A stretch of 49,153 bases of DNA. Origin: Verrucomicrobium sp. BvORR034 (lineage in GTDB: Bacteria; Verrucomicrobiota; Verrucomicrobiia; Verrucomicrobiales; Verrucomicrobiaceae). The stretch covers positions 1 through 49,153 of the forward strand of contig NZ_BATQ01000098.1 of NCBI RefSeq assembly GCF_000739635.1, read 5' to 3'. The position numbers and the translations under genes were made by a program. Of this stretch, positions 1 to 8,984 are shown one piece after another; position 1 is the stretch's first letter; every line of letters starts with the position of its first letter. Below the pieces are notes generated by a model. That model was not told the DNA's origin. It did not search any database and saw only the letters and a list, made by a program, of their open reading frames with translations.

Positions 1-223
1 AGAACCTGTTTGGATAAAAACGCTGGGTGTGTTGCGAGGCATTTTGAGTCTGGACAAGGCGAAGAGGGCGTGAATCGAGATTCACAACCGATGAGCAACG
101 CAGTCCAGGCTCAAAAGGACCGCAACCCCGGAGGGGGCAGTTCTCAGGCTCGGCGAAGCCGCTTTTATCTCATTCCCTTAATTGAACCTGCCACACCCGG
201 ATGTTTTTATCCAAACAGGTTCT
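1..223. repeat. MITE-like element with perfect 21-bp terminal inverted repeats
   Basis: Bases 1-21 are the exact reverse complement of 203-223, and the pairing continues with 25-31 against 192-198. Inside is a second inverted repeat, 42-55 against 103-116 with one mismatch, and at its centre a third palindrome at 70-85 (7-bp arms, 2-bp spacer). There is no convincing ORF. This nested architecture with long terminal inverted repeats fits a miniature non-autonomous transposable element or a folded-RNA element. It ends about 20 bp from the 3' end of the LysR gene. The window starts exactly at its left end, so the left boundary and any target-site duplication cannot be seen. Confidence 0.6.
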
Positions 224-244
224 TAGTTGGCACCGCCCGACCTT

Positions 245-1156
245 CTACAGCGGACGCTGGGAGGGCACATTTTTGGCAACCGTGCGGGCGTGTTTCATGA
301 ACCGCTCCACGGTGGCGTCCTGCAGGTCATCGCGACAGGCCAGCACCACTTCCATTTCGGGCGGAGCGGGAGTTATGGGTACGAACTGGATGCGGGGGCC
401 GGAGATGCAGAGCAGGCTCTCCGCACTGAGGGCAATGCCGCGGCCCCCCTCTACGGCGGCAATGAGGCTCAGCGCTCCGTCACATTCTTCCTCGATGTGC
501 AGTTTCTTGGCAGGCACTCCCAGGATGCGGGAGAGCCAGCCGTGGTAGTCGTTGTAGTCCTTGCGGGTGTATGCCACCAGCGGCTCTGCGACCACTTCCT
601 GCGCGGTTACCGCCTCTTTCAGGGTGAAGGGATGTCCGGGAGGCACAGCCACACCCACGCGGTATTTGCGCAGGGGCTGGTACACAATGCCCGGCATGAT
701 GTTGTGGGGTTGAGCCACCAGCAGTGCCAGGTGAAGTTCATCCTTGCGCAGCCCGTTCAGCATTTCTGCTGAGGTCATGTCATGCAGGGTGACTCGTACC
801 CCGGGTGAGGACTCGCGGAAGGCCCGCAGGGCAGGGGGCAGGATCTCCACCGTGGGAGAGGGGGCATACCCCACATGCAGCTCACTGAGCTGGGACAGTG
901 CCGCATCTCGAGCCGCCTGAATGGCCTCCTCAGCCCGCTGCAAGACTGCCCGGGCTTCATTGAGAAATACCCGCCCAGCCTGGGTTAGCTTCACGGATTT
1001 CGCTGTCCGCTCCAGCAGATCCACGCCCAGTTCGTCCTCCAGATCCCGAATCTGCCGGCTCAGCGGCGGCTGGGAGACATGGAGCCTTTCCGCAGCGCGG
1101 GTGATGTTCTGCTCTTCAGCAACAGCGACGAAGTAGCGGAGGTGACGAAGTTCCAT
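245..1156 (-). CDS. LysR-family transcriptional regulator
   Basis: A 303-residue protein of normal LysR length. Residues 1-60 form the winged helix-turn-helix (starts MELRHLRYFVAVAEE, with the typical AAERLHVSQPPLSRQI recognition region) and about 90-295 form the periplasmic-binding-like effector domain. A longer frame reaches 1192, but the ATG at 1156 gives the canonical family N-terminus and was chosen. The gene is divergent from a flavodoxin-like gene, with a LysR-box dyad in the shared promoter. LysR regulators usually control the divergent gene and themselves, so it probably regulates the flavodoxin/DoxX pair; the inducer is unknown. Confidence 0.92.
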   Translation of the reverse strand: MELRHLRYFVAVAEEQNITRAAERLHVSQPPLSRQIRDLEDELGVDLLERTAKSVKLTQAGRVFLNEARAVLQRAEEAIQAARDAALSQLSELHVGYAPSPTVEILPPALRAFRESSPGVRVTLHDMTSAEMLNGLRKDELHLALLVAQPHNIMPGIVYQPLRKYRVGVAVPPGHPFTLKEAVTAQEVVAEPLVAYTRKDYNDYHGWLSRILGVPAKKLHIEEECDGALSLIAAVEGGRGIALSAESLLCISGPRIQFVPITPAPPEMEVVLACRDDLQDATVERFMKHARTVAKNVPSQRPL

Positions 1157-1165
1157 GTAGCTCCA

Positions 1166-1184
1166 GCATACCTTTGGAGTATGC
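1166..1184. promoter_or_regulatory. LysR-box (T-N11-A) dyad
   Basis: The arms GCATAC (1166-1171) and GTATGC (1179-1184) are perfect inverted repeats separated by 7 bp. They contain T1169-N11-A1181, the classic LysR-type recognition pattern. The site begins 10 bp upstream of the LysR start codon, between the two divergent genes, as expected for autoregulation. The dyad is visible in the sequence; its use by this regulator is inferred. Confidence 0.55.
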
Positions 1185-1273
1185 CAAGGCAAGTTAGATC
1201 ATCTTAGAACAATGCGCGGTCCGATGGTTCGCTCCGGGTGTCAACCACAACACCTTTTCAGAACAGCAACATC

Positions 1274-1876
1274 ATGAAAAACATCGCCATCGTCTACTTC
1301 TCCGGTTCAGGTCACACTGCTCTCATGGCTGAGGCCGTCAAAGGCGGTGCCAGCTCTGTCGAGGGGGTGAATGTCACGCTCATCCCCATCGAAGGCAAGG
1401 ACATCGTCGAAGGCCGATACCAGAACGATGACGTCCTGGCCCGCCTAACCGCTGCGGATGCCATCGTCTTCGGTACCCCGACCTACATGGCGGGGCCTTC
1501 TGCGCAGTTCAAAGCCTTTGCCGATGCCACGGGGATGATCTGGTTTCAGCGCGGCTGGCGCAACAAGATCGCGGGTGGTTTTACCCACAGTGGGTCACCC
1601 AGCGGTGACAAGGTGGTAACGCTTAACTACCTCAGTGCTCTGGCTGCCCAGCAGGCGATGATCTGGGTGAACTTCCCAGAGATCCCGTCCTTCAACTTCG
1701 GCAAGGACGATGGGCTCAACCGTTTCGGCTTCTACACGGGTGCCGCTGGTGCCACGCCGATGAATCCTGGGGCTCCTGCAAAAGTTGACGCTGGCGACCT
1801 GCTCACCGCGGAAACCTATGGCCGCCATCTGGCGGAAGTGGCGCTGCGTTTCAACACCGTTCCCGCCCAAGCCTGA
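1274..1876 (+). CDS. Flavodoxin-like NAD(P)H:quinone oxidoreductase (WrbA-type family)
   Basis: A 200-residue flavodoxin-fold protein. The N-terminal strand and phosphate loop IAIVYFSGSGHTALMAEAV (about residues 3-21) bind the FMN phosphate; GTPTYMAGPSAQFKAF and the GGFTHSGSPSGDK segment correspond to the other two FMN-contacting loops. Family members reduce quinones or other small electrophiles in the cytoplasm using FMN. The ATG at 1274 puts the beta-strand at the very N-terminus; an upstream GTG at 1238 would add 12 unrelated residues. It is followed by a DoxX-like membrane protein and lies divergent from a LysR gene, a common layout for stress-inducible redox genes. The exact substrate cannot be told. 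Confidence 0.82.
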   Translation: MKNIAIVYFSGSGHTALMAEAVKGGASSVEGVNVTLIPIEGKDIVEGRYQNDDVLARLTAADAIVFGTPTYMAGPSAQFKAFADATGMIWFQRGWRNKIAGGFTHSGSPSGDKVVTLNYLSALAAQQAMIWVNFPEIPSFNFGKDDGLNRFGFYTGAAGATPMNPGAPAKVDAGDLLTAETYGRHLAEVALRFNTVPAQA

Positions 1877-1925
1877 GGATCATAACCTTCCACGTCCCGT
1901 CATCCTTCCTTTGCACGTCTTCCGT

Positions 1926-2294
1926 ATGAAAACTGCGTCCCTCATTGCCCGCGTTCTCCTTGCTTTGATCTTCATTGTCTTTGGGCTCAACTTCTGGTTG
2001 AAGCTCATCCCGGTACCACCAGCGAGCGGTCAGGCCGGAGCCTTCCTCGGTGCCATGTTCCTCAGTGGCTACCTGGCAGTGATCAAGGCCTTGGAGGTTG
2101 TCGGTGGCCTGCTGGTTCTCAGCAAGCGCTTCACGCCCCTGGGCCTGCTGGTGCTTGGGCCGATCATCATCAACATCAACCTCTACGACCTGTTCTTGTC
2201 CAAGGGATTCAATCCTCCAGCCCTGCTGGCCGCGGTACTTTCCTTGTTCCTGTTGTGGACGGAGCGGAACCGCTTTGCCGCGCTGGTGAGGTAA
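1926..2294 (+). CDS. DoxX-like small membrane protein
   Basis: A 122-residue protein with four predicted hydrophobic segments, starting with SLIARVLLALIFIVFGLNFW and including the second segment FLGAMFLSGYLAVIKALEVV. Length and pattern match DoxX/DoxX-like proteins, four-helix inner-membrane proteins often encoded beside oxidoreductases. The ATG at 1926 was chosen because the hydrophobic helix begins right after it; the frame extends upstream into the preceding gene. It lies 49 bp after the flavodoxin-like gene and just before a strong terminator, so the two are probably co-transcribed. Confidence 0.75.
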   Translation: MKTASLIARVLLALIFIVFGLNFWLKLIPVPPASGQAGAFLGAMFLSGYLAVIKALEVVGGLLVLSKRFTPLGLLVLGPIIININLYDLFLSKGFNPPALLAAVLSLFLLWTERNRFAALVR

Positions 2295-2325
2295 CGGGCT
2301 GAAGTTCATCGTCGGCCCCCAGATA

Positions 2326-2358
2326 GAGGCGCAGGGAGACCTGCGCCTCTTTTGCTTT
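2326..2358 (+). terminator. Rho-independent terminator after the flavodoxin/DoxX pair
   Basis: A perfect 10-bp stem (GAGGCGCAGG / CCTGCGCCTC) with a GAGA loop at 2326-2349, followed by TTTTGCTTT. Confidence 0.88.
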
Positions 2359-2445
2359 GTTCATATTCGTGGCGGCGCTTCGGACCCTGTGCTATCGGTT
2401 TCCCCCTCACCCGAGGCGACCAATCTTCATTCCGACCCGACGATC

Positions 2446-2820
2446 ATGTTCAAGACCGGCCAGCAGGTGGTGTGCATCAACGACGAATTCGACCCGTGGG
2501 TTTATGACCTGTACCGGGCTCTGCCGAAGAAGAACCGGATCTACAAGGTCCGGGCCGTGGGAGTGGGCCGGTCCAATCCCACCTTTGTGGTCAATGATGA
2601 CGCCGAGATCAAGCTGAGCGGGGCCGAGTTCGACCTCCTTCTGCTGCTGGAAGAACTGCGCAATCCAGATGATCCCCATTCCAGTGTGAAGCAGGAGCTT
2701 GGGTTCCGCTCAGAACGTTTTGCCCCGCTTGATGAAGAAGAGGAAGAGGAGGAGGAGTTCGAGCTCGTGGGCACCGGAAAAGCCGCCGAATCTTGGGAGC
2801 CAGCCACGAAGCCGGGTTGA
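2446..2820 (+). CDS. Small hypothetical protein with acidic tail
   Basis: A 124-residue protein of no recognised family. The first 70 residues (starting MFKTGQQVVCINDEFDPWV) look like a compact beta-rich domain, resembling the small SH3-like or KOW-like modules seen in short phage and bacterial hypotheticals; this resemblance is inference. A run of eight glutamates follows (about residue 100), then a low-complexity tail. The ATG at 2446 was chosen because the upstream extension is Pro/Ser-rich and without pattern. It follows a terminator and so needs its own promoter. Function unknown. Confidence 0.6.
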   Translation: MFKTGQQVVCINDEFDPWVYDLYRALPKKNRIYKVRAVGVGRSNPTFVVNDDAEIKLSGAEFDLLLLLEELRNPDDPHSSVKQELGFRSERFAPLDEEEEEEEEFELVGTGKAAESWEPATKPG

Positions 2821-2971
2821 GCAGGGGGGAAGTTGGCGTTCGCAGCGTTTGCCGCGGCACCATGCCCCTACATCCGGGGCGGGGTAGGGGAGCGATTTGG
2901 AGGGGGCCAGCCTCTCTCCGAAAGTGAGGCGGATCGCGTAGTTCGTGTCCAAACCCCAGCCATTTGCCGCC

Positions 2972-3442
2972 ATGTCAGTTGCCTCCCTCATCCCCGCTGG
3001 TTACGAGGGGGCAACGCCCTATCTCGTCTGTAAAGATGCCGCTGCGGCGTTGGACTTTTACAAGGCGGCCTTTGGAGCGGAGGAATTGTATCGCATGCCG
3101 ATGCCGGGCGGCAAGATTGGACACGCTGAGATTCAACTCGGGAAGGCCAGGGTCATGCTGGCGGATGAGTTCCCGGATTGGAAATGCTTCAGCCCTGCCA
3201 CCATCGGCGGTACCGGGTGCAGCATCCTGGTCTATGTGGCGGATGTGGACGCCCTCGTGAAGCAGGCCAGGGCAGCCGGTGCCAAGGTCCTGATGGAACC
3301 AGAGAACATGTTCTATGGGGACCGCTCGTCCAAACTGGAAGACCCCTCCGGGCATTGGTGGATGTTCTCCACCCGCATCGAGGATTTGTCTCCAGAGGAG
3401 ATGATCAAAAGAGGAGAGAAGCTGTTCGGCGGCAACGAGTGA
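2972..3442 (+). CDS. VOC-superfamily protein (glyoxalase/PhnB-like)
   Basis: A 156-residue single protein with two beta-alpha-beta-beta-beta halves. The first half has YLVCKDAAAALDFYKAAFGA and the HAEIQLG strand; the second has SILVYVADVDALVKQARAAG and ends with the strand pattern DPSGHWWMFSTR. This matches the PhnB/glyoxalase-like branch of the vicinal oxygen chelate superfamily, which includes dioxygenases, isomerases and antibiotic-binding proteins. The substrate is not deducible. The start at 2972 gives the usual short leader before the first strand. Confidence 0.85.
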   Translation: MSVASLIPAGYEGATPYLVCKDAAAALDFYKAAFGAEELYRMPMPGGKIGHAEIQLGKARVMLADEFPDWKCFSPATIGGTGCSILVYVADVDALVKQARAAGAKVLMEPENMFYGDRSSKLEDPSGHWWMFSTRIEDLSPEEMIKRGEKLFGGNE

Positions 3443-3486
3443 TGACTGGGCAGGGCCCATAAAAAAGTTCGTCTACCTGAAAATTT

Positions 3487-3517
3487 TTGTGGCAAAGTTC
3501 GCGACCTGAGGTACATA
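3487..3517 (+). promoter_or_regulatory. Candidate tRNA-Val promoter
   Basis: A TTGTGG element (3487-3492) and TACATA (3512-3517) with a 19-bp spacer lie about 20 bp before the mature tRNA 5' end. The spacer is slightly long, so this is a tentative assignment. Confidence 0.35.
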
Positions 3518-3535
3518 AACCTCCGCTTCGGCGAC

Positions 3536-3610
3536 GCGCGGTTAGCTCAGTGGTAGAGCGCTTGCTTCACACGCAAGATGTCACAGGTTCGAACCCTGTA
3601 TCGCGCACCA
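3536..3610 (+). tRNA. tRNA-Val (anticodon CAC)
   Basis: A full cloverleaf of 75 nt. The acceptor arm gcgcggt pairs with atcgcgc (one G-U); the D-arm is GCTC/GAGC; the anticodon stem CTTGC/GCAAG encloses the loop TTCACAC, with anticodon CAC at 3568-3570; the T-arm is ACAGG-TTCGAAC-CCTGT. The CCA end is encoded at 3608-3610. It is followed by an intrinsic terminator and then by group II intron debris. Confidence 0.97.
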
Positions 3611-3631
3611 TCCTCCTAGGTGTTTGTTTCG

Positions 3632-3670
3632 CCCGCAGACTCGCATGATCAAAGCTCTGCGGGTTTCTTA
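3632..3670 (+). terminator. Terminator of tRNA-Val
   Basis: An 8-bp stem CCCGCAGA (3632-3639) / TCTGCGGG (3656-3663) followed by TTTCTT. Confidence 0.75.
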
Positions 3671-3840
3671 TGCCGAAATGCTGACCACAAGGGTTGGGGC
3701 GATCATCGGTTGGCTGGTGATGTAGCCGAAATCCCCGGCTTTGCGATCCTCGATGCGCTGAAGGAATGCACGATATCCGTGAGGCGCGGCAGAATCAAAC
3801 ACCCTAGATATCTTACCTCCCACTGAGGGTGTGACGCGAC

Positions 3841-4212
3841 TTGGGCCTTTTCGGTCACTGGGAGGGCTCACTGCGAGCGCTGGAACGCAACGCAGGGGCG
3901 CCCGGACCCGACGGGATGAAGACCACGGAACTACGAACGCACCTTGCCCGACATGGGGAGGTGCTCAAGAGAAGGTTGCTTGAAGGCAGTTACCAGCCTG
4001 GAGCTGCAAGGCGCAAGGACATTGCCAAGGCAGGCGGCGGAGCCCGCCCGCTGAGCATCCCCGTTGTGCAGGACCGCTTTGTGCAGCAGATGCTGTTGGG
4101 CGTGTTGCAACTGGAGTTTGACCCTGGCTTTAGCGCAAGCAGCCACAGGTTCCGCCCTGAACGCAGCGCGCATCAGGCCGTTGAGGCGGCAAGGGAAACG
4201 CTTTGGGTTTAA
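3841..4212 (+). pseudogene. Fragment of group II intron reverse transcriptase/maturase (LtrA-like)
   Basis: The 123-residue reading frame has the N-terminal part of a group II intron RT: a NAGAPGPDGM motif, the LLEGSYQPGAARRKDI strand, the GGGARPLSIPVVQDRFVQQM block and SSHRFRPERSAHQAVEAARE (normally SSYGFRPGRSAHQA). It then stops at LWV. The catalytic YADD region, the maturase X domain and the endonuclease domain are absent; family proteins are about 400-600 residues. There is no proper start codon context, and an in-frame stop lies just upstream. It is a dead remnant, with the ribozyme 3' end following directly. Confidence 0.85.
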
Positions 4213-4244
4213 GATGCCATCAGAACTGAAAGGTTAAAACCAGC

Positions 4245-4325
4245 CGATCCAACCGCCGGATGGAGACCCGCATGTCCGGTGGTGTGGGAGGGCTGGGGAG
4301 CGTAATCTCCCCAGCTCGACCCGAT
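4245..4325 (+). mobile_element. Group II intron 3' end remnant (domains V/VI)
   Basis: A domain V-like hairpin pairs 4252-4259 with 4276-4283 around a GAGA-containing tip, then a 9-bp stem at 4292-4300/4307-4315 resembles domain VI, and the segment ends in CGACCCGAT, as many bacterial group II introns do. Only about 40 bp separate it from the truncated maturase frame, so an internal deletion removed most of the intron ORF. The upper part of domain V looks shortened, so splicing is unlikely. Domain boundaries are approximate. Confidence 0.6.
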
Positions 4326-4345
4326 CGCCTGAGGCGGATGCTGAA

Positions 4346-4383
4346 AGTAGTAAAGAGTCCCGCATGTGGGACTCTTTACTACT
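4346..4383. terminator. 16-bp perfect hairpin downstream of the RND operon
   Basis: The arms 4346-4361 and 4368-4383 are perfectly complementary over 16 bp with a 6-nt loop. It lies 23 bp beyond the stop codon of the minus-strand RND permease gene. There is no long T-tract on either strand (ACTACTTTC on the minus strand), so it may act as a transcript-end stabiliser as much as a true terminator. Confidence 0.55.
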
Positions 4384-4406
4384 TGCTTCGCCCATCGCGC
4401 TGCCAC

Positions 4407-7400
4407 TCAGCCTGCCTGTGGCGCGATCAAATGCGCATCACCATCAACAGCCGGCACCACCTTCTTGTCGTCCTTCGGCTTCACCGGTTTCACGCGGAAG
4501 ATCCTCAGCACCACCACGTAGTACAGCGGCACGAAGAACAGCCCGAGGATGGTGGTGGTCACGGCGCCACCCACGACGCCGGTACCGATGGCGTTCTGGC
4601 TGCCTGCGCCGGGGCCGGTGCTGAAGGCCAACGGGAGCACGCCAAGACCAAATGCGATGGAGGTCATCAAGATGGGGCGCAGACGCTGTCTCACGGCAAA
4701 GACGGCGCTGTCGATGAGGCTCTCGCCCGCATCGAAACGCTCCTTGGCGAACTCGACCACGAGGATGGCGTTCTTTGCCGAGAGGCCGATGATGGTGATG
4801 AGGCCAATCTGGAAATACACGTCATTGGGCAGGCCGCGGATGGAGACGGCGGCGAGCACGCCGAGTGCGCCGAGCGGCATGTCCATCATGACGGAGATGG
4901 GGATGGCCCAGCTCTCATAGAGGGCGGCCAGACACAGGAACACCATGAGCAACGCCAGGCCGTACAAGGCGGCGGAGTTGGAGCCGGAGAGGCGCTCTTC
5001 ATACGAGATGCCTGCCCAGGTGTAGCCGATGCCTGCGGGCAGCTGCTTGGCGAGGTCCTCCATGATCTTCATGGCTTCACCCGAGCTGTGCCCCTTGGCG
5101 GCTTCACCGCTGATGGCCACAGAGGGCGCGCCGTTGAAGCGCTCGAGCTTGGGCGAGCCCATAATCCAGCGCGCGGTGGCGAAGGCGGAGTAGGGCACCA
5201 TGTCGCCGCGGTTGTTTCTGATGAACCAGCGGCCGATGTCCTCCGGCGTCATGCGGAAGGGGGCATCCCCCTGGATGAAGACCTTCTTCACGCGGCCTTT
5301 GTCCAGGAAGTCGTTCACATAACCAGAGCCCCAGATGTTGGCGAGCTCAGAGTTGATGCTGGCAATCGAAAGGCCCAGGGCGCTGGCTTTCTCTTCATCG
5401 ATATCCAGCTGGAACTGCGGCGTATCGCTGAGGCCGTTGGGCCGCACGCCAAAGAGCGCCGGATTCTGCGAGGCCATGCCGACGAGCTGCATGCGTGCAT
5501 TCATCAGCGCATCATGCCCCAGACCGGCCTGGTCCAGCAGACGGAGGTCGAAGCCGCTCACGTTGCCGAGCTCCTGCACGGCAGGCGGGGCGAAGGCGAC
5601 GGCCATGGCTTCCTTGATCTGCATGAAGACGCCCATCGTCTGGCCCTGGATGGACTTCACGCCCTGGTTCGGCCCCTGGCGCTCCTTCCAGTCCTTGAGG
5701 TGGGAGAAGGTGATGACCTGGTTTTGACCGGCGCCGAAGAAGCTGAAGCCTGCCACGCCGAACACCCCGGCCACGGAGTCGCCTTGTTTATCGAGGAGAT
5801 AATCCTCCATCTTCTGCACCACCGCGAGCGACTGCTCACGCGTGGATCCGGGAGGCAACTGGGCGGCAGTGAAGATCACGCCTTTGTCTTCATCCGGCAG
5901 GAAGCCGGTCTGCAGATGCTTGAAAAGATAGAACACCCCGGCAGCGATGAACCCGTACACGATGAGCAGATAGGCACTGCGGCGCAGCAGGTGGCCGACG
6001 GTCCAGGCATAGGCATCTGCGGTGCGATCAAACACGCGGTTGAACCAGCCGAAGAAGCCCCGCTGCTTGTGATGGGCTCCCTTGTGCACGGGCTTGAGCA
6101 TGGTCGCACAAAGAGCGGGTGTGAGGATCAAAGCGACCACCACGGAGAGCACCACGGCGGAGACGATGGTGATGGCGAACTGGCGATAGATCACGCCAGT
6201 CGAGTTCCCAAAGAATGCCATGGGGATGAAGGCGGCGCAGAGCACAAGGCCGATGCCGACCAACGCACCGGAGATCTGGTCCATTGATTTCTGCGTGGCC
6301 TCGCGAGGTGCCAGCCCTTCCTCCTCCATGACGCGCTCCACGTTCTCGACCACCACGATGGCGTCATCCACGAGCAGACCGATGGCAAGCACGAGCCCGA
6401 AGAGGGTGAGGGTGTTCAACGTGAACCCGGCCGCCGCCAGCACGCCAAAGGTGCCCAGCAGCACGACCGGCACGGCGATGGTCGGGATGATTGTCGCCCG
6501 CCAGTTCTGCAGGAAGAGATAGATGACGAGGAACACCAGGATGATGGCTTCCACGAGCGTCTTCACCACCTCCGTGATGGAGTGGCGCACGAAGGGCGTG
6601 GTGTCATAGGGATAGACGACCTTCAGGCCGGGCGGGAAGAAGCGGGAGAGCTCGTCCACCTTGGCCTTCACGGCCACGACAGTCTCCAGTGCGTTCGCCC
6701 CGGCGGCGGCGCGGATGGCCATGCCCGCGGCGGGGCGGCGGTTGTAGCGGGCGAGGTTGTTGTAGTTCTCACTGCCCAGCTCCACGCGGGCCACATCCTT
6801 CAGCAGTACCCTCGAACCATCCGTGTTCACACGCAGCAGGATGCTCTCAAACTGCTCAGGCGACTGGAGCCGCCCGCGGGTGACGATGGTGGCCGTGAGC
6901 ATCTGTCCCGGCACGGCGGGCAGGCCCCCCAGGGAGCCGGAGGAGACCTGCGCGTTCTGCGAGCGGATGGCGGTGTTCACATCCGCCGCGGTGAGCTGGT
7001 ACTGCACGAGCTTGTCCGGATCCAGCCAGATGCGCATGGCATACTGGGAGCCGAAGGTCTGGATGTCGCCCACGCCGGTCACACGGCTGATGGGGTCCTG
7101 CATGGAGCCGAAGAGGTAGTCACTCAGGTCGGTGTTGTCCATGCTGCCGTCCTCTGACACGAGGCCGAGCACGAGGAGGTTGTTGTTGGTCGCCTTCGCC
7201 ACGCGCACGCCCTGGGCCTGCACCTCCTGCGGGAGCAGCGGCAGGGCGAGCTGCAGTTTGTTCTGCACCTGCACCTGGGCGATGTTGGGGTCGGTGCCGC
7301 CTTCGAAGGTGATGGTCACCGTGGCGCCGCCGTTCGAGTCGCTGGCGGACTCGATGTAACGGAGGTTGTCGATGCCGTTCATCTTTTGCTCGATGACCTG

Positions 7401-7586
7401 GGTCACCGTATCCTCCACCGTCTTGGCGGAGGCACCGGGGTAGGTGGCGCTGATGGCCACCGCGGGAGGGGCAATATTGGGGTACTGCGAGATGGGCAGG
7501 GCCATCATGGAGATGCCACCTGCCACCATGATGACGAGGGCGACCACCCAGGCGAAGATCGGCCGGTCAATGAAGAAACGGGACAT
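4407..7586 (-). CDS. RND multidrug efflux permease, AcrB/MexB (HAE1) type
   Basis: A 1059-residue inner-membrane proton/drug antiporter of full family length. It starts [20 protein letters not shown] (TM1) and shows the AcrB-like periplasmic opening [20 protein letters not shown]. The proton-relay aspartate pair sits in TM4 ([19 protein letters not shown]), and the C-terminal repeat has [20 protein letters not shown]. The two halves, each with six TM helices and a large porter loop, are intact. It lies last in the operon tetR-adaptor-permease with a 74-bp gap after the adaptor gene. No TolC-like outer-membrane channel is encoded nearby, so it presumably borrows one. Its substrate range is unknown. 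Confidence 0.96.
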   Translation of the reverse strand: MSRFFIDRPIFAWVVALVIMVAGGISMMALPISQYPNIAPPAVAISATYPGASAKTVEDTVTQVIEQKMNGIDNLRYIESASDSNGGATVTITFEGGTDPNIAQVQVQNKLQLALPLLPQEVQAQGVRVAKATNNNLLVLGLVSEDGSMDNTDLSDYLFGSMQDPISRVTGVGDIQTFGSQYAMRIWLDPDKLVQYQLTAADVNTAIRSQNAQVSSGSLGGLPAVPGQMLTATIVTRGRLQSPEQFESILLRVNTDGSRVLLKDVARVELGSENYNNLARYNRRPAAGMAIRAAAGANALETVVAVKAKVDELSRFFPPGLKVVYPYDTTPFVRHSITEVVKTLVEAIILVFLVIYLFLQNWRATIIPTIAVPVVLLGTFGVLAAAGFTLNTLTLFGLVLAIGLLVDDAIVVVENVERVMEEEGLAPREATQKSMDQISGALVGIGLVLCAAFIPMAFFGNSTGVIYRQFAITIVSAVVLSVVVALILTPALCATMLKPVHKGAHHKQRGFFGWFNRVFDRTADAYAWTVGHLLRRSAYLLIVYGFIAAGVFYLFKHLQTGFLPDEDKGVIFTAAQLPPGSTREQSLAVVQKMEDYLLDKQGDSVAGVFGVAGFSFFGAGQNQVITFSHLKDWKERQGPNQGVKSIQGQTMGVFMQIKEAMAVAFAPPAVQELGNVSGFDLRLLDQAGLGHDALMNARMQLVGMASQNPALFGVRPNGLSDTPQFQLDIDEEKASALGLSIASINSELANIWGSGYVNDFLDKGRVKKVFIQGDAPFRMTPEDIGRWFIRNNRGDMVPYSAFATARWIMGSPKLERFNGAPSVAISGEAAKGHSSGEAMKIMEDLAKQLPAGIGYTWAGISYEERLSGSNSAALYGLALLMVFLCLAALYESWAIPISVMMDMPLGALGVLAAVSIRGLPNDVYFQIGLITIIGLSAKNAILVVEFAKERFDAGESLIDSAVFAVRQRLRPILMTSIAFGLGVLPLAFSTGPGAGSQNAIGTGVVGGAVTTTILGLFFVPLYYVVVLRIFRVKPVKPKDDKKVVPAVDGDAHLIAPQAG

Positions 7587-7660
7587 GAGGGAGAGGGGGT
7601 ACGGGCTGCGGAAATGAGCCGCCGCCCGGGGGTTTAAGGAAAGTTGTCCGGTTCGATGAA

Positions 7661-8914
7661 CTAGCGCTTCTGTGTGTCAGCGGCAGCGGTCGCTGCCGTG
7701 GCGGCTCCTGCCGGGGGCAAGGCCGTGGGCTTGATGGCTGCGCCGGGGCGGATGCGCTGGAGGTTGTTCATGATCACGCGATCACCTGCCTTCAGGCCAT
7801 TGAGCACCAGCCAGTCGCTGCCCACCGTGCGGCCGGTTTCCAGCACCCGCAGCTCCACCTTGTCTCCCGCACCGACGACGAAGGCCGTGGCCTCGCCCTT
7901 GGAGTTGCGCGTGATCGCAGGCTGCGGCACCAGGATGGCGTCGGACTTGCTGCCTTCCACCAGGCGGGCCCGGACAAAGAGACCGGGAAGCAGCATGCCA
8001 TTGGGATTAGGAAATATCGCCCGGATGGTCACTGAGCTGGTGCTGGGGCTCACGGAGACGTCGGAGAACTGCAGCGCGCCTTCCTGGGCGTACTCGGTGC
8101 CGTCGTCCAGCAGGAGTTTCACCCGGGCCCGGCCTTCCTTGTCGGTGCTCAGTTCGCCGCTGCCGAGGGCCTTCTTCAGACGCATCAGGTCATTGCTGGA
8201 CTGGAGCACGTCCACGTACATCGGATCCAGCTGCTGCACGGTGGCCATGAGCGTGGCATTGGCCGCCTGCACATAGGCCCCCTCCGTCACCTGGGAGATG
8301 CCCACCCGACCTGGCACGGGCGAGGCGGCCTTGGTGTACTCCAGATTGATGCGGGCGCTCTGCACGGCAGCCTTGTTGGAGAGCACATCCGCGTCGAAGG
8401 CCTTCAGCGTGGCCATGGCGTCATCATAGTCCTGCTGGCTGATCGCCTTGGTGGAGATGAGCTGCTGGTAGCGTTGTTCCTTGATCTTGGCAGCATCTGC
8501 ATTGGCCTCAGCCCGGGCCAGTGCGCCCAGAGCACGGTCCAGCTCTGCCTGATACGGGGCGGAATCGATCTCATAGAGCACCTGACCTTCTTTCACATCG
8601 GCCCCCTCGGTGAAGAGGCGCTTCTGGATGATGCCATTCACCCGGGCCCGCACCTCCGCCACGCGGAAGGCGGATGTACGGCCGGGCAGATCCTGCGTGA
8701 GGGTGACTTTGCGAGGTTCGATCGTGATATAGCCGACTTCCACCGGAGGCGGCGCGCCCCCAGGAGTCCCGCCTGCGGCAGGTCCGCCAGGCTTCTGTTC
8801 ACAGGCAGAGAGGAGGGCGAGGCACAAGCCCCCGGCGAGCAGAGTGGCGTAGGGGCGATGAAATAAGGGTCGCGGGCCGGGACCGGTCGAGGTCTTGAGG
8901 ATCGGGGATTTCAT
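7661..8914 (-). CDS. RND efflux periplasmic adaptor lipoprotein (AcrA/MexA type)
   Basis: A 417-residue membrane-fusion protein. The N-terminus has a hydrophobic signal ending in a lipobox (ALLSAC, Cys about residue 38), so it is probably a lipoprotein anchored in the inner membrane. The following segment [30 protein letters not shown] is the first half of the lipoyl domain, then comes an alpha-helical hairpin rich in Ala/Gln, the second lipoyl half ([23 protein letters not shown]) and beta-barrel/membrane-proximal domains. It bridges the RND pump and an outer-membrane channel. The start at 8914 (MKSPILKTS) gives a normal signal peptide; the upstream extension is not signal-like. Confidence 0.94.
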   Translation of the reverse strand: MKSPILKTSTGPGPRPLFHRPYATLLAGGLCLALLSACEQKPGGPAAGGTPGGAPPPVEVGYITIEPRKVTLTQDLPGRTSAFRVAEVRARVNGIIQKRLFTEGADVKEGQVLYEIDSAPYQAELDRALGALARAEANADAAKIKEQRYQQLISTKAISQQDYDDAMATLKAFDADVLSNKAAVQSARINLEYTKAASPVPGRVGISQVTEGAYVQAANATLMATVQQLDPMYVDVLQSSNDLMRLKKALGSGELSTDKEGRARVKLLLDDGTEYAQEGALQFSDVSVSPSTSSVTIRAIFPNPNGMLLPGLFVRARLVEGSKSDAILVPQPAITRNSKGEATAFVVGAGDKVELRVLETGRTVGSDWLVLNGLKAGDRVIMNNLQRIRPGAAIKPTALPPAGAATAATAAADTQKR

Positions 8915-8984
8915 GAGAAGACGTGTGAAGGATTTTTTGTCTATCAGGGGGGAGAAGGAACGCCGTGCGGGCGTAGAGCCAGGC

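Noticed and set aside
3668-3871. A 67-residue minus-strand ORF beside tRNA-Val
   Set aside because: I noticed an orderly segment (RAFLQRIEDRKAGDFGY) but could not match it to a family, and it has no good start; it may be a relic.
4260-6287. A 675-residue plus-strand ORF, antisense to the RND permease
   Set aside because: It is His/Glu/Gly-rich with no family pattern, and lies fully inside a highly conserved AcrB-type gene on the other strand; a GC-rich codon shadow.
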